Assembly: GCA_902582405.1 (NCBI GenBank)
Contig: CACHSA010000002.1
Location: forward strand, 62,001-126,000
From: an uncultured Bacteroidota bacterium
GTDB taxonomy: Bacteria; Bacteroidota; Bacteroidia; Flavobacteriales; Flavobacteriaceae
DNA length: 64,000 nt
Direction of reading: 5' to 3'
Below are positions 17,136 to 28,029 of this stretch, in pieces (within the stretch, counting starts at the first letter, position 1; each line of letters opens with the position of its first letter). Both the position numbers and the translations under genes were made by a program. A model generated the notes under the pieces. It had not been told where the DNA came from. It saw only the letters and a program-made list of their open reading frames with translations, and searched no databases.

Positions 17136-19541
17136 TTAGTTTGACCCTGGTAAAAGAACAGTTTTTTTATAAGTTGAGGTCAAAACTTTATCTTTAGAAT
17201 AATAAAGAGGAAAGTATTCATCTTGAGCCCAAGATTTGAATAAATTTTTATAAAATGGACTACTAGGATCACCCGACTGCCCAGGTGAATTGGTCCCCAC
17301 AGCCTTATCCCAGTCTCCAGTATTAGTTATTATTCTAAAGGTGGCTCCACTAGATTGATTTAAATTATTACCTGTAGAATTAGGCGTGTATCCGTTACCT
17401 CCTCTTGAAAGAGGTCCAAGATTTAAACTATCGGAATAATTACTGTTAGAAACTAAACCTAAAGCATGAGTAAGGGTTATATGTTTTAAGTCTTTTTGAC
17501 CATATTCCCAATTCAAAGTTTCATTTCCAGCCATATTTTTTAAATCCTTTACGGCTTGTTCAAATGTTTTTTTAATAAATTTATTTCTTGCCTCAATAGG
17601 GTTTTTACCAAAGAAAACTTCGGTGGGATTGTCGAGGATATCAATTATTCTTTTAAGTTGGATGCTCCTCAAATATGGTCTGGCTTTTTTTGGAACAAAA
17701 GTATTTGTAGCTTCTTCTTTAATTTTATTTTCCCAAAACACATAAATAGATGCCTCAACGGAGTTAGGAGTTAGTTTGTAGTCCCAATTTTTTAATATGT
17801 TTCTTAATTCTCTTTGCTCAACATTTAAATAAATATTATCTAAATATGGAATCAGTTTTTTAGCTGGTAGTGAAGTAACATCTACCTGCAGATCTATCAT
17901 ATCTTTCATCGTTAGAGAATCATTTTCAGACAAAACTTGATTTAATCTTTCTCCTCGGTAAGGGTCAGACCATGAAAATCCGATTGCATCCCATTTTTTG
18001 TAATCGGTTGGAATTACATTTTGATTTGCAGTTGCAAAAAATCCATTAGCTGGATTTTTTATATGTGGCTTCTCAATAATAGGTAAATATCCGTCCCATT
18101 CATAACTCCCATCACCGGGAACAGGTACTAATCCACTAAAGTTTCTTCTTATTGGGGCAATCCCTACTGATTGCCAACCTATATTCCCATTTTTATCTGC
18201 CCATATCATGTTTTCCCCTGGGACATTACTATAATTACAAGCTTCTCTAAATTCCTCCCATGTTTTCGCTTGATCCATTCTTAGAGAGGCCAGATATGGA
18301 GATCCTCCAATTTCAAGCCATGCACATCGAACCCCAAACGCAACAGATTTTTCTTTATTTATATATGTAACTGGGCCATGAATTGAATAATTCAATTCAA
18401 TTTTTTTTGGACTTTCTCCTTTTACTGGAATCTCCTCTTCAATAACTTTAAATTTTAACCACTTCCCTTTGTGCCAATATTTAGAAGGATCTTTAGGGTT
18501 TAATTTGTATTGATACAAATCCTCACCGTCTGTTCTAAAAACGGTTAGTCCCCAAGCTCCGTATTCATTGTGTCCTATTGATATCCCTGGAATTTCAGGC
18601 TCACCTCCTCCTATAACGTTCCATCCTGGAGCAATCAAATGAGCCATGTATCTAAGTGAGGGTACCGCAACCTTTCTGTGAGGGTCGTTTGCCATGTACG
18701 TATTTTTATCTTTGGTTTTTGAACCACTAACAACCCAGTTGTTGCTCCCTATTTGTAGAGAATCTTCAGCTTTATCGTTAATGAAATTAGCAATTCCCAA
18801 TAATTCTTTATCTTGATATCTTTCAATTAGGTCTTCTTTTTCAAACTTAACATCTTTTCTAAAATCAAAATATGGCTTTAATATGTTTTCAAATAATAAC
18901 TGTCTATTTATTTTTTTGTCTAGTTCTATTTTAGGCTCTTTAGGGTGAAACCATAAAAGTTCCTTAACTTTTTTTTCGCCAAGAATTGCAACTGCTCTGC
19001 CAATTTGAAGCTCCTGTCCAATATTCCCTAATAATCCCTGATGTCTAGATATCACGACCTCTGGAGTCCATTTTTGAGGTTTTATCCCCAACATTTTAAA
19101 TGGTAATGGAAGCTTTTTTGGAGTTTTTAGAATCTCGTCAATATAAGCATTAATCCCATTTACAAAAGACTCGACAATTTGTTTACCTTGAGGGTGATAA
19201 TGATTTAATTCAGCGTCAATGTTCCCTCTAAACTTAAATAATCTAACACCAATGTCTCTGTCAAGTTGCTTGGATCCCAAGATTTCTGATAAATTACCCA
19301 ATGCTTGTCTTCGCCATATCTCAAATTGAAACAAGCGATCTTTCGCTGCAGCATAACCTTGAGCGAAAAATAAATCGTTTTGATTCTCCGCGTATATATG
19401 ATTAATACCCCAATTATCCCTGAAAATTTCAACTTTTTCTGAGATATCGTTGACATATTTTTTACTAGTTGAAAATTTGTTTTTATTGTCAGAACAATTA
19501 AAAAAAATCAACACAAAAATTATAAATGAATATCTATACAT
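17136..19541 (-). CDS. Penicillin acylase family (Ntn) hydrolase
   Basis: VEIFRDNWGINHIYAENQNDLFFAQGYAAAKDRLFQFEIWRRQALGNLSEI; GSNNWVVSGSKT autoprocessing/catalytic Ser site; NANQN and GQSGDPSSPFY motifs. Confidence 0.92.
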   Translation of the reverse strand: MYRYSFIIFVLIFFNCSDNKNKFSTSKKYVNDISEKVEIFRDNWGINHIYAENQNDLFFAQGYAAAKDRLFQFEIWRRQALGNLSEILGSKQLDRDIGVRLFKFRGNIDAELNHYHPQGKQIVESFVNGINAYIDEILKTPKKLPLPFKMLGIKPQKWTPEVVISRHQGLLGNIGQELQIGRAVAILGEKKVKELLWFHPKEPKIELDKKINRQLLFENILKPYFDFRKDVKFEKEDLIERYQDKELLGIANFINDKAEDSLQIGSNNWVVSGSKTKDKNTYMANDPHRKVAVPSLRYMAHLIAPGWNVIGGGEPEIPGISIGHNEYGAWGLTVFRTDGEDLYQYKLNPKDPSKYWHKGKWLKFKVIEEEIPVKGESPKKIELNYSIHGPVTYINKEKSVAFGVRCAWLEIGGSPYLASLRMDQAKTWEEFREACNYSNVPGENMIWADKNGNIGWQSVGIAPIRRNFSGLVPVPGDGSYEWDGYLPIIEKPHIKNPANGFFATANQNVIPTDYKKWDAIGFSWSDPYRGERLNQVLSENDSLTMKDMIDLQVDVTSLPAKKLIPYLDNIYLNVEQRELRNILKNWDYKLTPNSVEASIYVFWENKIKEEATNTFVPKKARPYLRSIQLKRIIDILDNPTEVFFGKNPIEARNKFIKKTFEQAVKDLKNMAGNETLNWEYGQKDLKHITLTHALGLVSNSNYSDSLNLGPLSRGGNGYTPNSTGNNLNQSSGATFRIITNTGDWDKAVGTNSPGQSGDPSSPFYKNLFKSWAQDEYFPLYYSKDKVLTSTYKKTVLLPGSN

Positions 19542-19595
19542 ATTTGATAAATATATGACTAAATTGAATAACAGATGTCTTCTTAATTTAACATA

Positions 19596-20765
19596 ATGAA
19601 AATGAATTTATTTAATTTTTTTATGATTAACATGTTGAACAGAACTAAACAGATTTTAAAAATTTTCTTTTTTCTAATTTTCATTTTTGAATGTGCCTCT
19701 CAATCAAATAAAACCGAAAGTAGTTTCCAATCAAGTAATCGTTTGGTACTTGGTGATTTAAAGCTAAAAACAGCCTCCCTGGATTTAGGAGATGTTGATG
19801 GTGACGGTGATATAGATATCGTTGTTGCAAACGGAAGACACTGGCCGGCACAGAATCAGGTTTTCTTCAATAACGGTAGTGGTATTTTTACAGTTTCAAA
19901 GAATTTAGGCACCTTGAGTAGTACCAGTTATTCAACAGAATTAGGTGATTTTGATAACGATGGGGATCTAGATATTGCTGTTGGAAACGATAGAGCTCCA
20001 AACAAAATTTTTGAAAATGATGGTTTAGGGAATTTTAAATTTAAAGGAATTTTTGGAAGCCTGAACTCACCAACCAGAAACATTGTGTTGTCAGACATCG
20101 ACCAAGATAATGATTTAGATATTCTCATTACAAATAGAGGTCATGTAAATGAAATATGTTTAAATGATGGAAATGGGTATTTCGATCAAGTTTTATTTTT
20201 TGGTTCAAAATCAGATTCAACAATCGATGTTGAGGCAATTGATATAGACTTTGATGGAGATATTGATTTAGTTTTAGCAAATAGAGATAGCCAACAAAAC
20301 TTTATTTATTTAAATGATGGTAAATTAAATTTCAATAAAAAAATTGCTTTTGGAAGTGAAAATGAAAATACTAGAGCAGTTGAAGTTGCCGATATAAATA
20401 ATGATAATTTTTATGACATTGTTTGTGCTAATATCAATGCTCCTAACACAATTTTTTACGGCAACAAAAGTTTGAACTACAATACATCCGATCAATTTGA
20501 TAAAGGAAATGATTTATCTTACTCTCTTGATGTTGGAGATTTTGACAATGATGGAGACCCCGATATAGTGGTAGGGAACTCAAAAAGTCCTAACTCAGTT
20601 TTTTTTAATCTAGGAAAAAAGGGATGGAAAAAAGAATTAATTAAAAAAGAAAATTTTAACACCTATGATATTAAAGCCTTTGACATAAATGGTGACTCTT
20701 TTTTGGACATAATTGAAAGTAATTCGGATGATTTGAATTATTATTACATAAATAAAAAAAGATAG
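19596..20765 (+). CDS. Secreted FG-GAP/VCBS repeat protein
   Basis: Repeated DVDGDGDIDIVVANG / DFDNDGDLDIAVGND / DIDQDNDLDILITN calcium-binding beta-propeller repeats. Confidence 0.88.
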   Translation: MKMNLFNFFMINMLNRTKQILKIFFFLIFIFECASQSNKTESSFQSSNRLVLGDLKLKTASLDLGDVDGDGDIDIVVANGRHWPAQNQVFFNNGSGIFTVSKNLGTLSSTSYSTELGDFDNDGDLDIAVGNDRAPNKIFENDGLGNFKFKGIFGSLNSPTRNIVLSDIDQDNDLDILITNRGHVNEICLNDGNGYFDQVLFFGSKSDSTIDVEAIDIDFDGDIDLVLANRDSQQNFIYLNDGKLNFNKKIAFGSENENTRAVEVADINNDNFYDIVCANINAPNTIFYGNKSLNYNTSDQFDKGNDLSYSLDVGDFDNDGDPDIVVGNSKSPNSVFFNLGKKGWKKELIKKENFNTYDIKAFDINGDSFLDIIESNSDDLNYYYINKKR

Positions 20766-20767
20766 CC

Positions 20768-21721
20768 TTGATGAAAAAATTAATTTTGTTTTTTTTGATG
20801 GGGTTTCACTTTAATGTTTTATCGCAAGGTGTGAAAGGCCCACTAGAATTTAGATATTTTGGAACGGCTGGTTTTGAAATTACGGATGGTAAAACTACAG
20901 TTTTACTTGACCCATATATTTCGAGAATAAAATTAGGTGAGTCCTCAATAAAACTTCCTTCGGGTAACAAAAATTCTGTTACAGACACTAAAGACAAAAG
21001 AAAGAGTTTTAAAAGGACAGACATATACGAATCGGATACAACATTAATTAAAAGAATTATTCAAAAAGCGGATTTTATTTTTATTCATCACTCTCATTTT
21101 GATCATCTTGCTGATGTCCCTTTTATTGCAAAATTAACAGGTGCCAAAATTATTGGAACAGAAACAACTATTTCTATATTGGAAGCCTACGGGATAAAAA
21201 AAGATAAACTTTACACTGTAAAAGGAGGAGAAGATTATCAATTTGATGGGTTCTCTGTTCGTGTAATCCCTGGAATACACTCTGCATTAGCAGATAAACA
21301 TTACTTCAGTTCAGAAACTTACAAAGCTGGAGAAGTTGTGGCGCCCTTGAGGATAAATCAATTTATTGAAGGGGGATCGTTAATGTTTATGCTAAGGATA
21401 AATAATCAAAAAGTTTTGACCATGGGGTCTATGAACTTTATCGAAAGAGAAATTGAAGGTCTTGACCCAGATATATTATTAGCTGGAGTTAATCTTTCTA
21501 GATTTAACATGTATAAATATGATGAAAGATTGTTATCTGTAACTGGTTTCCCTAGAATAGTAATTCCGACTCACTGGGATAATTTCAGAATGCCTTACAG
21601 TTTTTCTCAAGAAGTTAGTATTGAAAATAAATTAGTCCCTTTTCGAAACAAAGTAAGAGAAGTTTCACCCGACACAAAAGTGATTTTCCCTGTGCATCTT
21701 CAAAAGTTTATAGTTAAATAA
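20768..21721 (+). CDS. MBL-fold metallo-hydrolase (secreted, UlaG-like)
   Basis: Signal peptide; RYFGTAGFEI..KTTVLLDPY; HHSHFDH metal-binding motif. Confidence 0.85.
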   Translation: MMKKLILFFLMGFHFNVLSQGVKGPLEFRYFGTAGFEITDGKTTVLLDPYISRIKLGESSIKLPSGNKNSVTDTKDKRKSFKRTDIYESDTTLIKRIIQKADFIFIHHSHFDHLADVPFIAKLTGAKIIGTETTISILEAYGIKKDKLYTVKGGEDYQFDGFSVRVIPGIHSALADKHYFSSETYKAGEVVAPLRINQFIEGGSLMFMLRINNQKVLTMGSMNFIEREIEGLDPDILLAGVNLSRFNMYKYDERLLSVTGFPRIVIPTHWDNFRMPYSFSQEVSIENKLVPFRNKVREVSPDTKVIFPVHLQKFIVK

Positions 21722-21798
21722 GAATTAATTATTTAATTAAAATATAACTTTTATATAAAACCTTAACTTTAAGTTGATTAGAAAATAAATTTAAAACT

Positions 21799-24700
21799 AT
21801 GATAAACTATATATTAAAGATAGGTCTTGTGATATTATCTCTTTCACACATTAATCTTAGAGGACAAGAACCTTTAAATGAGAACAAATCTATTCCTGAT
21901 TTCAAAGAACTAAAATATAGAAATGTAGGTCCCACTAGAGGCGGTAGGGTAACCTCAGTTTGTGGTGTAAATAATAATCAATTTACATTTTACATGGGTA
22001 CAACTGGCGGAGGTTTGTGGAAATCAACAGATGCTGGTTTGAATTGGAATAATATAAGCGATGGTTTCTTTAAATCACCGTCAATAGGAGCAATCAGAGT
22101 TTATCAAAAAAAACCATCTGTAATTTACGTTGGTACTGGCTCCGACGGCATCCGGTCCAATGTAATTGTAGGTAAGGGGATTTATAAATCAACTGACGCT
22201 GGGAAATCGTGGATGCATATTGGTCTTCAAAATGTAGGGCAGATTGGTGCTGTAGAAACGCATCCGGAAAATCCAGACATAGTCTATGTTGCTGCTATAG
22301 GGCAACCCTTCCAACCAAATGAAGAAAGGGGATTATATAAATCTTTAGATGGAGGAAAAACTTGGGAAAAAATTCTTTTTATTTCTAACAAAATAGGTAT
22401 TGTTGATATTGAAATATCACCCGATGATCCAAATATAATATATGCAGCCTCTTGGAGAGGAGAGAGAAAACCATGGACAATAATTAGTGGATCAGAAGAA
22501 GGGGGGATTTACAAATCTTTAGATGCGGGTAAAACTTGGCAAAAATTAAAAAAAGGACTTCCTAAAGGATTAATTGGTAAAATAGATCTCGCAACCACTG
22601 CTGCCGACCCTAACAGAATTTATGCTTTAATTGAAGCTGAAAATGGTCAAGGTGGAGTTTACGCATCATACGATAAAGGGAAAAACTTCACAGCTATGAG
22701 CCACAGAAAAGAACTGGTTAATAGACCTTTTTATTATTGTAACCTAGAGGCCGATCCAAAAAATGCAGATATTCTTTTTTCCAATGCAAATAGATTTATG
22801 ATGTCTAATGATGCAGGTAAAACATGGAAAATAATGAGAACTCCTCATGGTGACAATCATGATATCTGGATTAACCCTAACAACACTAACATATGGATAC
22901 AGTCTAACGATGGAGGTGCTAATATCACTTTTAATGGTGGTAAAAGTTGGACCACTCAATTTAACCAACCAACAGCAGAAATTTACCAAGTTGAAGTTGA
23001 TAATCAGTATCCATACTGGCTTTATGGAGGTCAACAAGATAATTCAACTACTATTTCAGTTCCCAGTCTTCCCCCATATCCAATGCAAGCAGGACCTAAC
23101 GCTTGGATCATGCAAACTGGAGGCTGTGAAACAGGACCTGCTGTTCCAAATCCAATTAACCCAAATATAGTTTATTCAAATTGCAAAGGAAAATTTGGAG
23201 TTTACAACAAAGAAACAGGACAAGAAAAGCAGTTTTATGTTGGAGCGGCTAATATGTATGGTCACAACCCAAAAGATCTTAAGTTTAGATTCCAAAGAGT
23301 CTCACCAATTCATATTTCACCTCACGATGAAAAGGTTATTTATCATGGGTCCCAGTTTGTTCACAAAACCGTAGACCAAGGAATTACATGGGAAAAAATT
23401 TCCCCCGATCTCACTGAGTTTGATCCAAGTAAGCAAGTAATTTCGGGTTCGCCAATTACAAGAGATGTGACCGGAGAAGAATTCTATAGCACTATTTATT
23501 CTATTAGAGAATCTAACATTGAAAAAGGGCAGATTTGGGTTGGATCCAATGATGGACTAATTCATATTACAAGAGATGGTGGTGAAAGTTGGAAAAATGT
23601 TACGCCAAAGAGTTTAAAAAAAGGAGGTAGAGTAGATTCTGTTGAACCATCAAAACACGAAAAGAGTACTGCGTTTGTGACTGTTTTGAGATATCAGCTT
23701 GGAGACTGGTCCCCTTACATATATAAAACAACCAACTATGGGGAGGCCTGGAAATTAATAACAAACGGTATTCCATCAGACTTCCCGGTAAGAGTGGTTA
23801 GAGAAGATCCAAACAAAAAAGGATTATTATATGCTGGTACGGAGTTTGGAATATTTATTTCAAGGAATGGAGGAGAAAACTGGGAGTCATTTCAACAAAA
23901 TCTTCCAATTACTCCCATAACTGATCTTAAAGTTCACAGAGATGATATTGTTCTTTCAACTATGGGTAGATCATTTTGGATCTTAGATAGAATTAATTTT
24001 TTACACCACGATTATGAAGTTGATAAACCCTATCTAGTTCAACCTTCAGAAACTTTCAGATATAGGTATAGAGCATCAAGGAATTCAAATAATTTTTATC
24101 CCCAATCTAGTGTGGTTTTGGATTATTATCTAGAAAGCGATGCATACGAGAATATAAATCTCTCATTTTATGACAAAGACAATAATCTAATAAATTCGTT
24201 TTCAAATTCATCGGGTGAAGATATAACTGACACATCTTATAATATGGAATTGAGTCAATACGAGTCTATTACTACAAAAAGCTTGAAAATTCAGTCTGGT
24301 TTAAACAGATTTAGATGGGATATGAGACATCGAGGATCTTGGGATAAAGATGAGAATAAATCTTATAAAAATGGACCTCTTGTTTGTCCTGGAAAATATA
24401 AAGCTGTTTTGTCTTTAGGTGAAAAAAAGTTAGTGACAGAATTTATTATAAGCAAGGATCCAAAATTATCTGTTTCAAATCAGGATCTTAGAAATTTAGA
24501 ATTATTCCAGCTTAAAGTTGTTGAGAAGATTTCAGAGGCTAAGAATTTGGAAAATAAAATTGAACAAATACTTTCTGAAAAAAAATTGAACAATAAGGAG
24601 AAAAGTATAGTCTTAAAAGCTCAAGAGGATATGGCAACTAAAGAAGGAACTTACATGCAGCCAATGCTAGTAGACCAATACAACTACTTATATAGCATGT

Positions 24701-24807
24701 TATCTAGATCTGATCAAGAAGTTGGTAACGATGCTCACTTAAGATTAATAGAATTAAACAAAAGGCTTGAAAAAAACAAAAAATTAATAAATTCCGTTTC
24801 ACCATAA
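21799..24807 (+). CDS. Secreted VPS10/sortilin-like beta-propeller protein (paralogue of 2134-5229)
   Basis: Signal peptide; RNVGPTRGGRVTSVCGV, STDAGKSWMHIGL, SLDGGKTWEKI repeats. Confidence 0.85.
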   Translation: MINYILKIGLVILSLSHINLRGQEPLNENKSIPDFKELKYRNVGPTRGGRVTSVCGVNNNQFTFYMGTTGGGLWKSTDAGLNWNNISDGFFKSPSIGAIRVYQKKPSVIYVGTGSDGIRSNVIVGKGIYKSTDAGKSWMHIGLQNVGQIGAVETHPENPDIVYVAAIGQPFQPNEERGLYKSLDGGKTWEKILFISNKIGIVDIEISPDDPNIIYAASWRGERKPWTIISGSEEGGIYKSLDAGKTWQKLKKGLPKGLIGKIDLATTAADPNRIYALIEAENGQGGVYASYDKGKNFTAMSHRKELVNRPFYYCNLEADPKNADILFSNANRFMMSNDAGKTWKIMRTPHGDNHDIWINPNNTNIWIQSNDGGANITFNGGKSWTTQFNQPTAEIYQVEVDNQYPYWLYGGQQDNSTTISVPSLPPYPMQAGPNAWIMQTGGCETGPAVPNPINPNIVYSNCKGKFGVYNKETGQEKQFYVGAANMYGHNPKDLKFRFQRVSPIHISPHDEKVIYHGSQFVHKTVDQGITWEKISPDLTEFDPSKQVISGSPITRDVTGEEFYSTIYSIRESNIEKGQIWVGSNDGLIHITRDGGESWKNVTPKSLKKGGRVDSVEPSKHEKSTAFVTVLRYQLGDWSPYIYKTTNYGEAWKLITNGIPSDFPVRVVREDPNKKGLLYAGTEFGIFISRNGGENWESFQQNLPITPITDLKVHRDDIVLSTMGRSFWILDRINFLHHDYEVDKPYLVQPSETFRYRYRASRNSNNFYPQSSVVLDYYLESDAYENINLSFYDKDNNLINSFSNSSGEDITDTSYNMELSQYESITTKSLKIQSGLNRFRWDMRHRGSWDKDENKSYKNGPLVCPGKYKAVLSLGEKKLVTEFIISKDPKLSVSNQDLRNLELFQLKVVEKISEAKNLENKIEQILSEKKLNNKEKSIVLKAQEDMATKEGTYMQPMLVDQYNYLYSMLSRSDQEVGNDAHLRLIELNKRLEKNKKLINSVSP

Positions 24808-24814
24808 AAAGTAT

Positions 24815-25810
24815 TTAAAGATCTTTTGGCATAGTGTTAAGGTAATTCTGTTTCCAAATTTTCCTTCTTGTCTTATCATCTACATTGCCTCCAGATAGAA
24901 TAATAAGAATTTCTTTTTTTTTTGATTGTTTTTTTAACCATTTAAAAGCCGCCTCCATTGTCATTGCACAAGTAGGTTCTATTTGAATTTTGAGCATATG
25001 ATTTAACCACTGTGTCCAATAAATAATTTTATCTTCTTCAACCTCGTAGAATTCGTCTAATTTTTTTAAAAATTCAAACGTTATATCACCTATCGCCATT
25101 GTCATAGCTCCGTCAGCTATTGTATCGGGAATTCCTTTTAGTCTTTGAATTGAATTCAATCTAACGGACTGAACAGCGTCATTTGCATTTAAAGGTTCTG
25201 CACCAATTACTTTTGCAGAAGGACAAAGTTGTCTAGCTGTAATAAGAGCTCCAGATAAAAGTCCACCACCGCCACAAGGTGCAAAAACTGCATCTACAAA
25301 CTTTAGTTTTTCAAGTGCCTCAAGAGTCGCTGTGCCCTGTCCAGCAATTACTTGCTTGTTGTTAAAAGGTGGTAACCAATAGACATCTTCGTCTCTTGAC
25401 GCATTAATTACTTTCTCATCAGATTCGTCTCTGGTGGGTGAAAGCACAACTTCAGCACCGTACGATCTAGTTGCTTGAATTTTAATTTTGGATGCATATT
25501 CAGGCATAAAAATAGTTGACGGTATTCCAAATTGACTTGAAGCCCAGGAGACAGCTTGAGCATGATTACCAGAACTGTTTGCAACTATTTTTTTGGGTTT
25601 TTTATCCTCTTCTACAAGCCATGAAATAGCATTACTGGCGCCTCTAGACTTAAATGCTCCAATTTTTTGAAAACTATCTGCCTTGAAATATATTTTGTGA
25701 CCTAACCAATCATTTAATATTGAAGATGAAATAATTGGTGTGTCAACAATAAACTTACTAATTCTGTTTTTTGCTTCAACTATATCCTTAAAAGATGGTT
25801 TAGTTTTCAA
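24815..25810 (-). CDS. PLP-dependent threonine/serine dehydratase (no ACT domain)
   Basis: KIGAFKSRGASNAI PLP-lysine motif, SSGNHAQAVSWAS, PCGGGGLLSG. Confidence 0.88.
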   Translation of the reverse strand: MKTKPSFKDIVEAKNRISKFIVDTPIISSSILNDWLGHKIYFKADSFQKIGAFKSRGASNAISWLVEEDKKPKKIVANSSGNHAQAVSWASSQFGIPSTIFMPEYASKIKIQATRSYGAEVVLSPTRDESDEKVINASRDEDVYWLPPFNNKQVIAGQGTATLEALEKLKFVDAVFAPCGGGGLLSGALITARQLCPSAKVIGAEPLNANDAVQSVRLNSIQRLKGIPDTIADGAMTMAIGDITFEFLKKLDEFYEVEEDKIIYWTQWLNHMLKIQIEPTCAMTMEAAFKWLKKQSKKKEILIILSGGNVDDKTRRKIWKQNYLNTMPKDL

Positions 25811-25918
25811 ATCTAGAGACCATTATTTTTTCCTGAAGGTAAATAAAAAATTGTATGGTGGTAAAATATTCAATTTGTTTTTTTAATTTGTTTGTTATTA
25901 ACTATAAATCAATTTAAA

Positions 25919-26665
25919 ATGAAAAAAACTATTTTATCAATTTGTTTGTTTGTTTTATCTATTTTAAACATACAAGCACAGGAAATATGGATGACCTATG
26001 ATTTAAAAGTAAAAAAGGGAATGTCTGAAAAATTTGAGCAAGCAGCCGCAAAAAAAACGAGAATGTTTAATAAAGGTGCTGAAGACGCTATTTTTACTTT
26101 CCAGTATAGAGATGGTGAAAAACAAGGTCAATACCAAAGAGTTGTTGGTTATAAAGACTGGGATTTTATGAATAATCAAAATCCAAATGGAAAACAACAA
26201 AAATATTGGAGAGAAAATGTTTCTCAGTATATAGAGAGTCAAGAAGGATGGAAAGTTTGGGAAAGGTTGGTTGAAGTATCCCACAACTGGAATCCCGAAA
26301 CTACTTTCAAACATATGTATGTTTTAAGAAGATTCATTAAACCGGGGCATAACCAAGACGTATACAATTTCTTACAAAGAATGAAAATGGTGAGGGAAAA
26401 ATATAATTATACTGGCATCACAGGAGTTTTCAAGGTTTTATCAGGTGGTAACACAAGTGAATTTGTGATCTGTCAAGGATTTAATGAATTTGGAAAGCTT
26501 GGAGAATTTGAAGGAACAGATAAATCGCTACAAGAACTTTACAATGAAATGTTTGGATGGGGAGCGTATCGTAAAGATTCACGAACCTACAATAGAGCCT
26601 TGGAGATGTATAGTAGAACAACTCAAAGAATGACTTTTATGGAAGAATTAAGCACTAAACTGTAA
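25919..26665 (+). CDS. Hypothetical secreted protein
   Basis: ATG 25919 gives signal peptide MKKTILSICLFVLSILNIQAQ; downstream terminator; no confident family. Confidence 0.6.
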   Translation: MKKTILSICLFVLSILNIQAQEIWMTYDLKVKKGMSEKFEQAAAKKTRMFNKGAEDAIFTFQYRDGEKQGQYQRVVGYKDWDFMNNQNPNGKQQKYWRENVSQYIESQEGWKVWERLVEVSHNWNPETTFKHMYVLRRFIKPGHNQDVYNFLQRMKMVREKYNYTGITGVFKVLSGGNTSEFVICQGFNEFGKLGEFEGTDKSLQELYNEMFGWGAYRKDSRTYNRALEMYSRTTQRMTFMEELSTKL

Positions 26666-26681
26666 AGGCAAATTAAAATTT

Positions 26682-26707
26682 AAAACCCTCTATTTTGAGG
26701 GTTTTTT
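26682..26707. terminator. Rho-independent, probably bidirectional terminator between convergent genes
   Basis: AAAACCCTC-TATTTT-GAGGGTTTT stem-loop with A/T tracts on both sides, between stop codons at 26665 and 26706. Confidence 0.85.
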
Positions 26708-28022
26708 AATACCCAGGATTTTGAGTCATTTCTGAATTACTGTCCATTTCACTTTGTGGAATGGGTAGTAATAATTTTGGATCATTAGATTGAAGACTTC
26801 CAACATTTTTACCAAGTCTTTTGTGATCATGGATAAGGTGACCCTCAAAAGCAAGCTCAAGCTGCCTTTCATTAAAGATAACATCTATACTAAGCTCTGA
26901 TAATGGTTTTGCATTAGATCTTGCTCTTAATGTATTTATCTCAGAAAGGGGTGTCATACCCTCAGAACTGGAAAGTCTAAAATTTGACTCAGCCCTAATT
27001 AGGTGCATCTCCGCCATTCTAAAAACAGGTACATTTCCATACTGATTTGTGAATTTTGAAGTAAGAGTTCCTCCATTGTCAGGACTAACGTAATTAAAAG
27101 AATACCTCGCATCATTTAAATCGTCTCCAAAAAGTTCAAAATATGCTGGTTGCAAAGTGATATCTCCCTGCCTTCCTCCATTTGACTGGGAAGCATAAAA
27201 TATTATACACTGGTTGGTTCCTCCTTGACTAGTTACTTGAAATGCAAAGATATCTTCAACTCCATCAACGTCGTTGTTAAATGCACCTGCAAAAGTATCA
27301 GCTAACTCGTGACCACTATTTACAATTACATCATGGGCTGCATCCAAAGCATCGCTATACTGTGAGCGTTGAAGGTAGACTCTTGCGAGTAAAGCTTTAG
27401 CAGCATATTTATCTGCAAAAAAATCATTTGATTGAGGTAATAGGTTATATGATTCATTTAAATCAGAAATTATTTGATTATAGATTTCTTCTTCAGAGCT
27501 TCTTTGTTTGTTAAGGTCAGAGCTGTAATCCACGATTCCCTCTGTTCGTAAAGGTACTCCTCCAAAATGTCTTACTAGATCAAAATAAGCGAGAGCCCTA
27601 AGAAACTTAGCCTCACCTTCAACTCTATTACTTTCATTTGTTTGATTAATCACAGTTATGTTATCTATAACTAGATTCGCTTGATTTATTACTTCGTATG
27701 AATTTTGCCACAATCCTTCAACAAATGAATTATCTATTAGGATGTTTTTTGTAAAAATTTGCCTTGGCTCTAAAAATGTCCCCTCCCATGATATCTGATC
27801 AGATGCGCCTAGCAAATCAGATATCACATGATTTCGGCCACCAAATGATGCACTTTGACCAGCTTCTTCATAAGTTCCAATTAATATGTTTTTTATGGTA
27901 TTTTCTTCCGAAAGAGCTTTATCTACAGATATACTTTGTGCTGGTTCAATATCCAACTTTTGATCGCAAGACAATAAAGCCAAACAAAAAATTACTTTTA
28001 AAGTTTCTTTTATTTTTCTCAT
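26706..28022 (-). CDS. susD: RagB/SusD family nutrient-binding outer-membrane lipoprotein
   Basis: Lipoprotein LALLSCDQ; VEGEAKFLRALAYFDLVRHFGGVPL; AKALLARVYL; immediately downstream of SusC. Confidence 0.93.
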   Translation of the reverse strand: MRKIKETLKVIFCLALLSCDQKLDIEPAQSISVDKALSEENTIKNILIGTYEEAGQSASFGGRNHVISDLLGASDQISWEGTFLEPRQIFTKNILIDNSFVEGLWQNSYEVINQANLVIDNITVINQTNESNRVEGEAKFLRALAYFDLVRHFGGVPLRTEGIVDYSSDLNKQRSSEEEIYNQIISDLNESYNLLPQSNDFFADKYAAKALLARVYLQRSQYSDALDAAHDVIVNSGHELADTFAGAFNNDVDGVEDIFAFQVTSQGGTNQCIIFYASQSNGGRQGDITLQPAYFELFGDDLNDARYSFNYVSPDNGGTLTSKFTNQYGNVPVFRMAEMHLIRAESNFRLSSSEGMTPLSEINTLRARSNAKPLSELSIDVIFNERQLELAFEGHLIHDHKRLGKNVGSLQSNDPKLLLPIPQSEMDSNSEMTQNPGY

Positions 28023-28029
28023 AATTAAA

